Part shown: piece by piece, positions 1 to 11,160 of the stretch
Layout of the letters: every line of letters begins with the position of its first letter
Numbering within the stretch: the first letter of the stretch is position 1
Assembly: GCA_039619475.1 (NCBI GenBank)
Contig: CM077116.1
Location: forward strand, 171,955,863-172,019,862
Direction of reading: 5' to 3'
DNA: 64,000 nt
Origin: Icerya purchasi
Taxonomy: Eukaryota; Arthropoda; Insecta; Hemiptera; Monophlebidae
Program-made: the position numbers and the translations under genes
Notes under the pieces: model-generated
Databases searched by the model: none
Seen by the model: only the letters and a program-made list of their open reading frames with translations
What the model was told of the DNA's origin: nothing

Positions 1-319
1 CCAAAAATGTTTTACTGATAACACTAAAGATTGTCAATAGCTACTAAACAAAAAAAAGATAGAAAGAAAATCGGTTAATGAACAGAGAAAAAAAGGGTAC
101 TGAACTGTTTTTTCTTTGCCTAATTATGTATAGAAGATTAATTCGGAGAGAATAATCTGGAACAGAAAATTTTAGCAAAACGATTCGAGAACCGACGATA
201 TATAAAAAAAAAAAATTTTTCTTTCAATATCCAAATTTCCAATAGTTCTTATTCTGTGTGTTGCGTCGTTGTCTTCAATTCGCTTCTCGCCATCCGTTGT
301 CGAATTATTCATTTACTTT
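1..319. other. No gene seen
   Basis: AT-rich sequence with short A and T runs and a GT run near 330-340. No coding similarity was found on either strand. It lies just beyond the point where the neighbouring minus-strand retrotransposon ORF stops being readable. Confidence 0.6.
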
Positions 320-1960
320 TTTTTTTTTGTGTGTGTGTTATGCTGTGTCGCCACAATCTCTTGCCCAATAGCCAGTACATTTGTCGTAATTTAATATTCA
401 ACTTATTTCGCTTTGTTAGAATTGCTTCCTCCAAGTCAACCGTTTGTCGAGATGTATACCAAGATACTTTACATCTTTCTAAGAAATCTCCGCACTATTC
501 ATAATTATATTTTCAGATGAATCGATTTTTCGGTTAGTGAAAACTACTCGAGATGATTTATCTTCATTGATCTTTATTTTCCATAGTTTGCACCATGATG
601 TTACTTTATTAACCGCTATCTGCAGGTTCTTGGGCGCAACTTTCGGGCATTTATTTGAACACAATATCGCTATGTTATCAGCAAAAGTCGTCATATCAAT
701 GTTTAATGAAGTAGGAATATCTGCTGTGTAGATAAGGTAGAGAAACGGTCCAAGTACACTCCTCTGAAGAACACCTGCCCGTACCGGATATATTCTTGAT
801 TCATCATCTCCATATTTAATATAGAAATATCTTTCATTTAAATACGACCGGAATAATCCAGTCAGCTGATAGGAAAAATGGCGTTGGAGTTTTTGCAACA
901 GACCATAGTGCCAAACTCAATCGAATGCTTGGCTTAAATCTAAAAATACGATATCGCAGACCATTTTCTCATTCAAGGATTTTTCAATTTTTTGAACAAT
1001 CCGATGTATTTGTTTTGTTGTACTATGTTTTGCTCGGAAGCCAAACTGGTGTTCAGGTATTATCTCGTTGCATTCAACTATTGGTATTATTCTTTTAAAC
1101 AGCAATTTTTTCGTATAAATTAGAAAGTACCGGGAAAATTGAAATTGGTCGATATGATGATGGTTCCGTTGTAGTTTTTTGTGGTTTTTGAACTACGGCA
1201 ATTTGCGACAATTTTAGTTGTATCAGAAAATACGTTAATCGCAGCAATGCATTAAATATGTACGTTAATAACGCCAGTCCTAATTCCTTCAAAACTTTTG
1301 CGGTTATTAAATTGTAACATGGTGCTTTGTTAGGCTTCATTATCCGTATTATATTGTTAATATCACCCGGTGAAGGCAATTTTATGGGTTTTGATACACC
1401 TTCACAACAGGAGTAAGAAAATAATGATGTATCAACAGGGTGTGATTTGAATATGTTGGCAAAATACTCGCCAAACAGTTCTGCTTTTTCAACATCATCA
1501 TGAGCCCAGCTACGACGGTGTTTCCTTGTAGGGCAAACGGATGGCTTTGGTCCTTTAAGAAGGTTCCTCGCAGTTTTCCACAAAGAGAAATTTTGTTTCG
1601 CTAAAGGTGATAAATTAGTCAGTGGCTCATTGAGTGGTGTATTCTTTAAATCCTGCAAGAAACGTTTAACAAGTTTCGTTTGTTTGTTCAATGTAGTTTT
1701 ATGTGCAGAATTTCCGTGCATTTTCCACTGCTTCCTCAATTTTGTTCGTACATTTTCCTGTTTTGATGTATTGGGGGTAATAAAACACCGGTTAATATTT
1801 ATTAATTGTTATTGTAGCCTTTCAAGCAAACTGTTGAGTGACCTTAATGAAGTAATCTGCTGCATTATCGATATCATCGGTAGTCTTAAGTGATATTTTT
1901 AAATTGATGTTATTTCCAAGATATTCTCTGAATAGTTCCCAGTTTATAAATCTATTTTAT
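320..1960 (-). pseudogene. Jockey-like non-LTR retrotransposon ORF2 relic (linker, reverse transcriptase, thumb)
   Basis: Decayed ORF2 of a jockey-clade retrotransposon, read from about 1960 down to 320 in at least four pieces separated by stops and frameshifts. Pieces in order: the endonuclease-RT linker (1950-1760); 1739-1095 with the RT fingers (ending in YRPISIFPVLSNLYEKI); 1105-917 with HQFGFRAKHST and the first catalytic motif FLDLSQAFD; 898-479 with a degenerate AGVPQGSVLGP box (here AGVLQRSVLGP) and a FADD box changed to FADN; then 478-330 with VKYLGIHLDKRLTWRK. FADD to FADN removes one of the two adjacent catalytic aspartates, so the copy is dead. Both ends are missing: no endonuclease and no 3' tail. 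The 5' side abuts a hAT transposase fragment. Clade assignment comes from motif resemblance by eye. Confidence 0.88.
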
Positions 1961-1969
1961 AAATTCATT

Positions 1970-2345
1970 CTCAACCAGTTCTATTAAACCATTAGCTGAT
2001 CGATCTGTGACCCTCGAAAAACTCCAAAATCTTTCATACATACAGCCATGATATAAATATCTAAGAATAAAAAACATTTGACAGTAACCTGAAATATCAG
2101 TAGCTTTTTTTACACTAAATTGTTAAAAATTTACTTTCATTAGTTTGTTTTTTAATTTCTTCTTGGCATACAGAAAACATTCTTTGTAAAATCTCAATTT
2201 GAATTGTATTTGATGTTCCTTTAAAAACAGTTGCAGAATCTAAATGTTGTTTTAAAGTTATACTCAATTCGGATGAGAAGTCAAGTAGTTTACTATTATT
2301 TCTTTATAAACGCTGTCTAACTAAAATCCAATATTTTGTAAGCCT
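1970..2345 (-). pseudogene. hAT-family transposase fragment (DUF4371 / ZMYM1-like)
   Basis: Translating the minus strand from about 2345 to 1970 gives a run resembling the N-terminal catalytic part of hAT-like proteins with a DUF4371 domain. Visible pieces are HLDSATVFKGTSNTIQIE, EEIKKQTNESKFLTI, ATDISGYCQMFFILRYL and YERFWSFSRVTDRSANGL. The usual 'ADETTD' motif is degraded: the first aspartate region reads as a stop followed by CKKATD. Several stops interrupt it, so it is a relic. The jockey-like ORF2 begins directly downstream (below 1960), suggesting that one element truncated or inserted into the other. Family recognition is from recall of this domain; a profile search of the translated minus strand would settle it. 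Confidence 0.65.
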
Positions 2346-2944
2346 AGCAATGCTCTAACTTCATAGAATATTTCATACGAATTTTAGAGAGTTCATGTTT
2401 TTTTACTCTCTCTTGTAGATGTTCTAAATCAGAAAAACCTAATCTAGACCAAGTTTTTTTCGAATGTATTATTCGAAAAAAACAAAACACACGGAAAATA
2501 GAGTAAATTATTTGTTTCGTGGCAACCAGAAATCAAAAAAAACTTATTATAAATATCCAAATTAAAATGTCAATTAAATGTAGATAAATCCACATCCGTT
2601 TGTTAATATGAAAATAAATAAATATTTCCATAACAAACAAAAATAAGTGTAAAATAATTTACCATAACAAATTAAAATAAATTACTTATTTTAGAAACGT
2701 TTTCAGGCATAGCCCATCATCAGCTAACAATGCAGAAAATATTCAATTAAAACTAAAAACACACTACGAAGAAATATTGGGACTACATGTGTATGCATAG
2801 AAAAATAATAAGCGGATGTCAGGGGATTACAATCGAAAACGGAAAATTGTTTACAAATAAATCAAAAGCATAAAATATGAAGAATAACGCGACGGAAAAG
2901 TTAATTTTTAGCAAGAAAACGGTTCAAATACAATGCTAAAAATT
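2346..2944. other. AT-rich spacer, no gene seen
   Basis: Strongly AT-rich DNA between the hAT fragment and the first palindromic repeat. No coding similarity or structured repeat was recognised. Confidence 0.5.
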
Positions 2945-3675
2945 GTAAAATAAAATTTTTAAAGAAGAAAAAAATACCGACTTCCAGGTTTATTATAAAA
3001 ATTTAATAAAAACGCATTAAAAAGTAAAAAATAATTATTCGACGAAAAATATATTTCAGTGTTATACAACTTTAAGTGATATTATAGTAATTCTTATACA
3101 TCATTAACTTTTTGGAGTCGGCATCGAATTCATATTAAAATAATAATTAAAAACTGCATTAAATATTCATTAAATTGTTCCTGGATATTGTAATATGAAT
3201 TTGATGCTGACTCCCAAAAGTTAATGTTGTATAAGAATTACGATAATATCACTCTAAGTTATATCACTCTGATATATATATTTTATCGGGAGTAATTATT
3301 TTTTACTTTTTAGTGCATTTTTATTAAATTATTATAATTAATTTGAAAGTTGGTATTTTTTTTTTTTAAAATATTTTATTTTATACTTATTTTTGTTATT
3401 GAGGTATTTATTTATTTTATTTTTAAATATATAGATTATATTAACCGTTACATATTCTAAATTTATATATGCGGTTTAATTTTGGCATCTGCCTGCATTT
3501 TAATTTTATCCAATAAAAGTAGTTGTCGAAAATTTATATTTAAAATATTGTTTATTAATTTTTCAGCTGTCTTTACAATTGGAACAAACGAATGTGTATA
3601 ACAAGCTGAAAACGAAATAAAATGTTATTTTAAAATACTGACGACGATCAGCCAAATGTGACGAATGGACTAAAC
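2945..3675. repeat. Palindromic (foldback) repeat, copy 1, with shared right-hand tail
   Basis: The left arm (about 2975-3165) and right arm (about 3185-3390) are inverted copies of each other. GTGCATTTTTATTAAAT near the right end mirrors ATTTAATAAAAACGC near the left end, and the centre holds mirrored 'GGCATCGAATTCATATTA' and 'TAATATGAATTTGATGC'. The outer edges carry ACCGACTTCCA and its mirror TTGAAAGTTGGT. About 285 bp of further shared sequence follows on the right (3390-3675). The whole block recurs at 12465-13211 and its right arm again at 13212-13440. It has no ORF. A non-autonomous foldback DNA element is the simplest reading; target duplications were not established. Confidence 0.75.
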
Positions 3676-3789
3676 AACAAGTGATGGATTACAAATAACG
3701 TAACTGTTATAATTAGCGATTTTAAAGAAATAATTAGCATCTCTGTTATAAAATCAAAGAGATGTACAGGTAATCATTAAAAAAATTTC

Positions 3790-5565
3790 CGAATATTTCA
3801 TACCACACGTGAATATTACTTTGAAAGATATACCTAGCTCTAATAAAATAAAACAAAAAAAAAGACGAAACTATTTATGAATTTTTAACGAAAGTTAAAA
3901 AGCAAGTGGCTAAATGCGATTGTGGTATTCTAAGTGATAGTATTATTAAAGATAAGATCGTAATCGGTGTTTTTTCAGACATTACTAGAAAAATTCCTAT
4001 CAAATATAGATTTCGATCTAAACAAAGCAATTAGTAGTTGCAAGTCGGTAGAGGAAACTAGCAAACAGTTAAAACAAATAAATACAAAAGAAATCAATAT
4101 AATTAGAAAATCGAAAAATAACAAAACGAATGTAACAGTTAATGAAGTATTGTTTTTCTGTAAAAAAGGGGTAAATCTAAATATTGCCCGAAACTATGCC
4201 CCGCGTACGAACATACGCCCAAATATGCAAAAAATATCGCATTTCGAAAAATGTTGTTTTTTCAAAATCAAGCAAAATAAACATGTAAAAACAACAGAAG
4301 TTGATCTATAAAATGGTAAATATGAACAGGGCCGTATCTAGACTAAAATTTCAGGAGGGGCTACGAAAATATTTTTATAAATATATGGGTCGGTTGTGTG
4401 TGTGTGTGTGTGTGTTATCAAGAAATATATTTATTTATAAATAGTCCATAAAGCCTTGTAGTCAATTATTGTATATGTAATATCTGAACACTACAATAAA
4501 AACAAACAAAAAATAGTCGTTTCCATAGAATTCATAAACATTTATTTTGGTCCATTTAATTCAAGCAGTTCTTATTTCGTAGACATTTCGGGGGGAGAGG
4601 AGTGAACCCTGACCCCCCCCCCCCAGATATGGCTCTGAGTATGAGAGACTACATAGCAAGCATAATGAGTAATACAATAAATAAGGGCAAATGGAGTGAA
4701 ACGGTAAGTTCTAATAATAAATTGTTTGTGACTAAAGTAGATACAGGAGCGTATTTTTCGGTAATGAGTGAAAAATTAGCCAAAAACATAAACGCGAACA
4801 TATCATGATGAAGATAAAAACGAATTGTAGCATTTGAAGATAATATAATTAAAATAAAGTGCCGCGTAAGATTAAAAATACAGAAACACTAATAAACTTC
4901 AAAACTGTAAAAGAAAATGTTAAAACAAGACTAAGCGCTAAAATGCATGAAAAATTGGGTTTAATATTAAGAGTAAATGAAATAGAATTGGACGATGATA
5001 TTTTTAACGGTTCGGGTTGTTTAAAAAATTTCAAATATGTCATGGATTTAGTTGACAACTCACAATTTGAGATTAGACCACTACGGAAAATACCGTATGT
5101 TTTAAAACCTCTTGTAAAAAAAGAATTAGACAACATGGCAGCAATAGGAGTAATTAAACCAGTACAGGAACTAACCAGCAGTTAATAACATGGTTATTGT
5201 TAGACAAAATGGAAAAATATGTATATACATTGACCCAACGGATGTAAATAAAAATTTATTAAGACGACATCATCCCCTAACTACTATAGAGGGTATATCT
5301 GTAAAGTTACATGGGTCAAAATATTTTACAAAACTAGATTGTAAAAAAGGATTCTGGCAAATACTAGTCACATAGCGTACACAAAAGTACTTAATCTTTA
5401 CCACTCCTTCGGGTCGCTATACATGCATAAAACTTCCATTTGGGCTGGCATCTTGTCCTGAAGTTTTCCAGCAAATAATGTCTAAATTATTAGATAATAT
5501 AGAGAATGTGGTATACGCCATGGACGAAACGCAAGAAAAATTAAACAAAGTGACTGAAATAGTAT
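3790..5565 (+). pseudogene. Gypsy (Ty3-like) LTR retrotransposon gag-pol relic
   Basis: Broken gag-pol of a Gypsy-type element. Order on the plus strand: capsid C-terminal part (3790-4130, with DSIIKDKIVIGV and a DLNKAISSCKSVEETSKQL helix); a decayed zinc knuckle (4170-4260, ending KISHFEKCC, with most early cysteines lost); aspartic protease (about 4690-4800, active site VDTGA); and reverse transcriptase (4860-5560, with EIRPLRKIPYVLKPLVKKEL, IGVIKPVQE, FTKLDCKKGFWQI, KLPFGLASCPEVFQQIMSKLL). The catalytic YxDD region reads YAMDE and the sequence then ends, so RNase H, integrase and LTRs are absent. Several frameshifts and stops are present, and a hAT MITE splits gag from pol at 4327-4637. 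The residual capsid, protease and RT order leaves little doubt about the superfamily. Confidence 0.88.
4327..4637. mobile_element. Non-autonomous hAT-like MITE inserted in the Gypsy relic
   Basis: A 311-bp element with imperfect terminal inverted repeats: CAGGGCCGTATCTAG on the left, and CAGAGCCATATCTGG as the reverse complement of the right end. The flanks AATATGAA (4319-4326) and AGTATGAG (4638-4645) agree at 6 of 8 positions, matching an aged 8-bp hAT target duplication. It contains a GT microsatellite near 4390-4412 and a C run near 4613-4624, and no transposase. Confidence 0.75.
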
Positions 5566-6546
5566 AACTTTCTCTCTTTTTCCCAATAAACTAAATGCTA
5601 CATAAAATGAATATTTATAGAAATTTTCCAACATAAATCTAATTTATTGTGTTAAAAAAAATGAAAGTGCCTTTTAACGTACGTATTGAATTATAAATAA
5701 ACATCCAATAAATCGATTAATAACACAATTCTCTATTCAAATATTGACACACCTATGCAATCGTTGTAATTATTTTTTTTTTTTTAAGTTATCGATCCCA
5801 CTCACAATGTTAGATTGTTTTATTTAGATCCCATTCACCATATTGCCCTCAGAACAATTTTTGGTGTCCATAGAATTTCTCCTTCTCTTAGCACATGTGC
5901 TTGTCTGATGGCCCACCTCTTTCCTTTTACAAGAAATTACTATTCACAACTAGATACCTTTACTTACCGCAATTAATCTCACTCCTATTCCAATCATTCT
6001 CCTCCCTTGTATTTTCCAAATAATTTATTACCAGGAGTCCTTACTTTCTTACACCAAAATAGTATAAAATTTCCCATGATGCACGCAACTACTTTTTTAG
6101 CACCATGGAGCCACCTAGAAATTGACATAAATATATCCCCACTTAGCTATGCTCAAATAAATAATTCACAAGATACACTCGAAAAAACAATACAAACTAT
6201 AGATAGGTATATTGACTATGTGCCAGTGTACACTGATGATGCAAAAGCGGTTACAGCATTATTCCAAGCGGAAGTAGCGTGTTCCTTCGAAGCATTTGGC
6301 ACGGTTAGGTGATTGGTACACAATACTCGACTCTGAGTTATACGGTATCTTGTATTTTTTACAACAACCTAGCTAATCCCCACTCACAGAAAGTCCTTGT
6401 AATTACAGGCTCAATCGCATCTTTTTATTCCATATCCGGCTTGCAACCAAAATACCCATTGGTTTGCCAAATCTAACAGATCATGGTTGACCTAATGAAA
6501 GAAAATTGCAGGGTGTCATACCAGGGTTCCTAGCAATGAAAGGGTA

Positions 6547-7852
6547 CGAGGTGTGGCTATTAATTAATGAGACTGATTTTCAAAAACGGCTTTATTGTTA
6601 TAAATTATTCGATAACCGGGCTTTCCCCTTCAATATACTCACCTCCTCACTGCACACACCGTTCCATTAGTTTTTTCCGCTGTTGGAAGCAGTGCTGGAA
6701 GTCTTTTTCTGTAAGGCAGTTCAAAAGTTGCGTCGTTCTTTGTTTTACCTCTTCCAAGGATTCAAAATGAGTTCCTTTTCAGGCAGACTTCACCTTTGAA
6801 AACAAAAAGAAGTCGCACGGAGCCAAGTCTGGTGAATAGGGCGCGTGTTCAAACACCGGAATGTTTTTATCAGCTAAAAACTGCTTCACAGACAACGCGT
6901 TATAGGCAGGCGCGTTGTCTTGGTGCAGGATCCACGACTTGTTTCGCCACAACTCCAGTCTTCTTCTACGCTCTCGCAGGATTGCCAACACTTGCAAATA
7001 ATAATCTTGGTTCACAGTTTGACCCTCTTGAACTCATGCGATCATCACAATTCTATTGATGTTGAAAAAAACGATTAACATTTTTTTGAATTTTGACTTT
7101 GATATTTTCGCGTTTTTTTATTCGGGACGGGTGTTTTCGAATGCATCGATTGCCTCAGCATCGTACTGAAAAATCCGTGTTTCGTCGCATGTAATGATCC
7201 TATTCATCAAATCCGGCTCTTCGTTTAACAGTTCAAGAACGTCAGAACAAACCTGTAGACAGCGCAGCTTTTGATCAGCACTCAAGTTTTTGATAGCAGC
7301 ATCGCACAGACTTTAGACGTGTTCAATTCTTCATGTAAAATTTTTCTGACGGTTTCTTTATCGGCGTTTACTATCTCCGCAATCATCCGAATGCTCAAAC
7401 GACGATCTGCGCGCATAATTTCATTGATTCTGGCAACGGTTGCAGGAGTTGAAATTGAGACACATTGGCCTAGACGTTGGTCACCTTCAACACTCTCTCG
7501 ACGTTCAGGAAATCGTTGAAACAAAAAAAAAAAACACATGCACGTGACAAAGAATTCTTACCGTAAGCTTCTTCCATAATGCCTAACACTCGATTGGAGT
7601 TTTCTTCAATTTCGTGAGAAATTTTAGATTGATACGCTGTTCGTGTTTTTGGTCACACATTGTACCCGACGCGCAAAAATATCAGGTACTCTTCAACACT
7701 GGATAGAAAAAAATACTACTATAGCTACGAAAACGTCGTTTAGACCTGTGTTAGTAGACACTTCAAGATCTCTCCTGCCGTACTTGTTTCTTTCCTTATT
7801 CCTCTAGGGCACCCATAGCGCGCGTAGTCTCGTATTTAATAGCCACACCTCG
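6547..7852 (-). mobile_element. Full-length mariner transposon (inactive)
   Basis: A 1306-bp element bounded by inverted repeats beginning CGAGGTGTGGCTATTAA at both ends, and flanked by TA at 6545-6546 and 7853-7854, the mariner target duplication. The length is that of a complete mariner. It sits inside the RNase H region of a non-LTR retrotransposon relic and so is younger than it. The transposase reads on the minus strand and is broken. Confidence 0.93.
6605..7660 (-). pseudogene. Mariner transposase, frameshifted
   Basis: DDD transposase that would cut and paste the surrounding mariner. The likely start is the ATG at 7660-7658 (MCDQKHEQRINLKFL) and the natural end is the TAA at 6605-6607, a span of about 351 codons, normal for the family. 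Visible parts: an N-terminal helix-turn-helix with ARINEIMRADRRLSIRMIAEIV (cited in part: RRLSIRMIAEIV, about 7440-7360); the first catalytic Asp in TCDETRIFQYD (codon 7184-7186); then 7015-6779 with the second Asp in HQDNAPA and the third in SPDLAPCDFF, exactly 34 residues apart as in mariner D34D enzymes. The three catalytic positions are kept, but the reading frame changes between the HTH, first-Asp and second-Asp parts and internal stops occur, so no active enzyme is made. It is the only ORF in the element. Confidence 0.92.
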
Positions 7853-8429
7853 TAGACGTGGCCGCATAGGCAGTAATTTACTGTTCTGGAGCCCAGATGT
7901 CGCCCAACCATCATCAATAAAGGAACTGCTCCAGCATAAGTCTAAACAGGAATGAAGGTCACACTGGGTTTCTCAACAGACCCTTTTAAGATCAATAAAA
8001 CCATCAACTGAGTTTTGGTGGTCACCGGAGGATATGTCTCGGCGCAACTTTACAATAATTAATCGCTTGAGAATTGGGCACATTTCTTTGTCTCATGACT
8101 ACGTTTTTCATAGGATTTTACCTCCCACAACTTGTCCTTTCTGTTCCCAACCATGTTATCGTTCAGTTCATCGTATTCTTTCAATTTGTACTAAGTTTGC
8201 AATATCCCGCTTGTCCTTTAACCTAAATTTTTCTTTACAAAAGATCCTCGCCAAATCTTAGCAATATATTAAAACAAATCAAATCGCTCCGGTCATTTAA
8301 TTTTTAGTAATTGCCGTATGCTGTAATCACTTATGTAGTTACACACGGGTCATGGTAAAAAAACAAAAAAACAATTCTATCACTTTTTACAGATTGAATT
8401 GCAAGAAGTGATGACACATTATCGATCAA

Positions 8430-8945
8430 TAGAATAGCTTTTTAAGGTTGGCCACTGTCATTCAAAAATTTCTTATCTCGGGGTACAAATTCTTCAAGAA
8501 ACCAATATTCAAAAAGTTTTTGATTTCTATATAACGTCGGTAATGTTTTAAAATCGATATGCTGTAAAGTTTTAGGTTTGGCCGATTTTCTAATGACTTT
8601 ATTCTGGAATATCCGGGTTTCCAACTTTAAAATCAGACCCTCGGGGCGCGGAATACTCGAAATTTTTGAAATTTTTCTTTTCTCGGGCATGTGATATGTC
8701 GATTGAGAAATCGCTATTTGTCAGAAGCGAACCCATATTTCATTTTCTTAACGAAATTTTCTATATTTCAATAATTTCAAGAAATATCAAAAAATTACGT
8801 TCTTCTCCTCTCTGCAGCAGAAAAATCAAATTCCTTTTTTTTTGAATTTAGTATTATGATATGTAAATGTAAATTATAATTATCGTTAACTTAACATATG
8901 GAATCCTCGGCGCATGAAACATCATGCTTGATTGAACTTGTTTTA
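8430..8945 (+). repeat. Satellite-bearing composite repeat, copy A (partial)
   Basis: Contains about one and a half monomers of the unit tandemly repeated at 43.0-44.3 kb: CTCGGGCATGTGATAT, 'CGCTATTTGTC' and 'TTTCTTAACGAAA' occur in the same order (8615-8780). It ends with a tail GGAATCCTCGGCGCATGAAAC (8900-8920, quoted in part) also seen at 27.86 kb and, inverted, near 32.1 kb. An ORF on the minus strand here (8442-8690) is not credible as a gene. Confidence 0.7.
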
Positions 8946-10374
8946 ATTGCAGCACTAAAAAAAGCAAAACACTAAACATAACAAAACAATTTATACACAT
9001 ACTTTTTCAAATTTTGATTATAAATGTTTTTACAGAAAATGGATATGAACATTTACAACAAAACAACTTGTACTGTATAAAAGATATGGCACACTACTTC
9101 AGAGAAATAAGATTCTTTGTGATGTAAACTATGAAGTTTCTACTTTTTTCATTAGGAAATAATAAGCCGGCCAAGAAAAAATCTGGACCTTTCAACTTTT
9201 AATTTCAGATAAATCAAAATCTTAATATATAAGGGATATAAATTATTTAGAGGACACTTTTTCTTATAAGTTTAATTTTTTGATTTAGAGCAAGCATATA
9301 CCCCTGAAAAAGTTTCATTGGCTTTTATTAAAGAAACATAAACAAATTAGTTCGATGATGTAGTCAAAAAAAAAAAAAATAGTCACCTCATAGGACTTAT
9401 CATTAATCATTAAATTATTTGTTAAGTTATATTTACGTATTAAGATTAAAAGCATATTTTATTTTTATCCATTGACGTTTTAAATGTCATAGGACAGAAA
9501 ATTTAAATTATAGGATACAAAAAAATCGAAATGTGCAAATTTGAAACAGTAGTTATTTAAAAGCATCAAAATTATTTAATATGTTCAGGAGTATCATTTT
9601 TTTCTCTTTTCATTACATATACAGAAGTGTTCTGAGGAGTTTATGTTTCAGTAGGTGTACAATGATGAATGCCGATTACAAATACTGATTATTATTTTTA
9701 ATTTGCTGATTCAGTGTAATAATTTAATTATTATTTTTTTTATATCAGTTTAAATTATAAATAAAATTTTTTTTTTACTCTTTTGGCTGAAACTGAAATT
9801 TCGACGGAAAAATCAAAAAAAAATTAAAAGCTAAACTGATCTAAAACTAAACCTGATTTCAAATTTTTTTGAAAACACCATCTTAAAAAATCGTTTTGGC
9901 GCACTCCTCTCATATTCTCTTATTTGTGTAGATACACACATACCCAGATATGTATATGTAGGATTTCAAGACCAGTTTAATTTTTTCTTGAAATATTTAG
10001 TAAAGTTAAGAGAATTTGAAAACTAAAGAAACATATAGTGTTAACCGATTGATTGAATTCGTTTTTAATCTTTAACATTTCTGTAATGGTACTTTTTATG
10101 TCATGTTTTGTGCTTTCAAATTACAGCATTCTGTAAATTTATATAATTTTGTATTTTTCTTTAATAAAATTAAACTTTTTGTAATTTTCAAAAGTATATT
10201 CTAATGTATCCATCCTCTATATATATATATATATAAAATATATTATTTTTAGTCCAACTAGAAAAATATGTTAAAAATAAATTGACTCTAGAAAAGTTAC
10301 TTCAAGAAAATCTGCTTATAAATCTGTTGCGTCTTTTTTTTTTTTTTTTTTTCGTCTTGAACTAGAGAAGGTTA
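8946..10374. other. AT-rich spacer, no gene seen
   Basis: AT-rich sequence with many A/T runs and an (AT)n tract near 10219-10236. No coding similarity was recognised in any frame. Confidence 0.5.
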
Positions 10375-11126
10375 CTGGCTTTCAAACTAGCTATAATAAA
10401 CGGACTATCACACCCGTTTAATACAAAATGAAAAAATGGTTTAAATTATATTTAAAAGGACATGCAGATATATCTTTTGGAATATTCCAAGACATTTCGG
10501 AAAGCAGCGAGGTGTTTCAACCACAAAGATGTTAATATTTTAACACTTACGAGAATGAACTTTATAAAATGAATTATGACGGATTTCGCTCCTGTAATGT
10601 AGATGAAATCGGTATAACAGTAGTTCAGCATAAAATATGGTGTTCACCAGGTTTCATTAGCGATTTGTTATATTTCTGCTTGGGTTTAAACAGATATTTA
10701 TTCAAAATAATTTGACAATTTTGAAAAATATAGAAAACAAACAAACACAGAACTTATACTTTTAATCCCATACCAGTCGTTATTTGCACACCAGAAGTAT
10801 TGAATTAATTGAAAAAGCAAGAGGAAAGTATGTTCTAATCAACTATCTCACTGGACAGCTTTTAGATGTAGGCTTTATAAAACCTTTAAGAATACATTAT
10901 ACTCGAGAAATTTCAAACTGGGTTTGTCAAAGTATGGAACGTGTTATAACTTATTATCAGGTTGCCAAATTGTATGGAATGTTTTATTAAAAGGCTGCTA
11001 TCATGCAAATTTCTATTCCCAGCGACACGTAAATTTTTTTCTGATCTTGATTTTGCAATTCACCGACAAACTGTTGATAATGTTAAAGCTTTAATTATTA
11101 AACAAGAAAATTAATTACACGAATTG

Positions 11127-11160
<34 letters not shown>

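Larger units (their letters stand above)
5790..8265 (+). pseudogene. Non-LTR retrotransposon ORF2 C-terminal relic (RNase H and zinc-finger tail), split by a mariner
   Basis: Remains of the region after the RT in a jockey/R1-like ORF2. The left part has HHIALRTIFGVHRISPS (about 5833-5880) and a decayed RNase H (6190-6545) beginning VPVYTDD where functional copies have YTDGS, with a later ELYGILYFL helix. The right part resumes at 7853: the VPSNER|VDVAA motif typical of non-LTR RNase H C-termini is cut in two by the mariner at 6547-7852 and is restored when the mariner and one TA are removed. Downstream, 8034-8261 gives RRNFTIINRLRIGHISLSHDY and a CPFC...H...C finger typical of these C-termini. 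RT and endonuclease are absent, and there are several stops. Confidence 0.8.

Noticed and set aside
4600..4625. Long C runs (also near 15671, 16599, 24284 and 44313)
   Set aside because: Simple homopolymers, several at MITE or repeat edges; no G-quadruplex function is claimed and some may be assembly errors.
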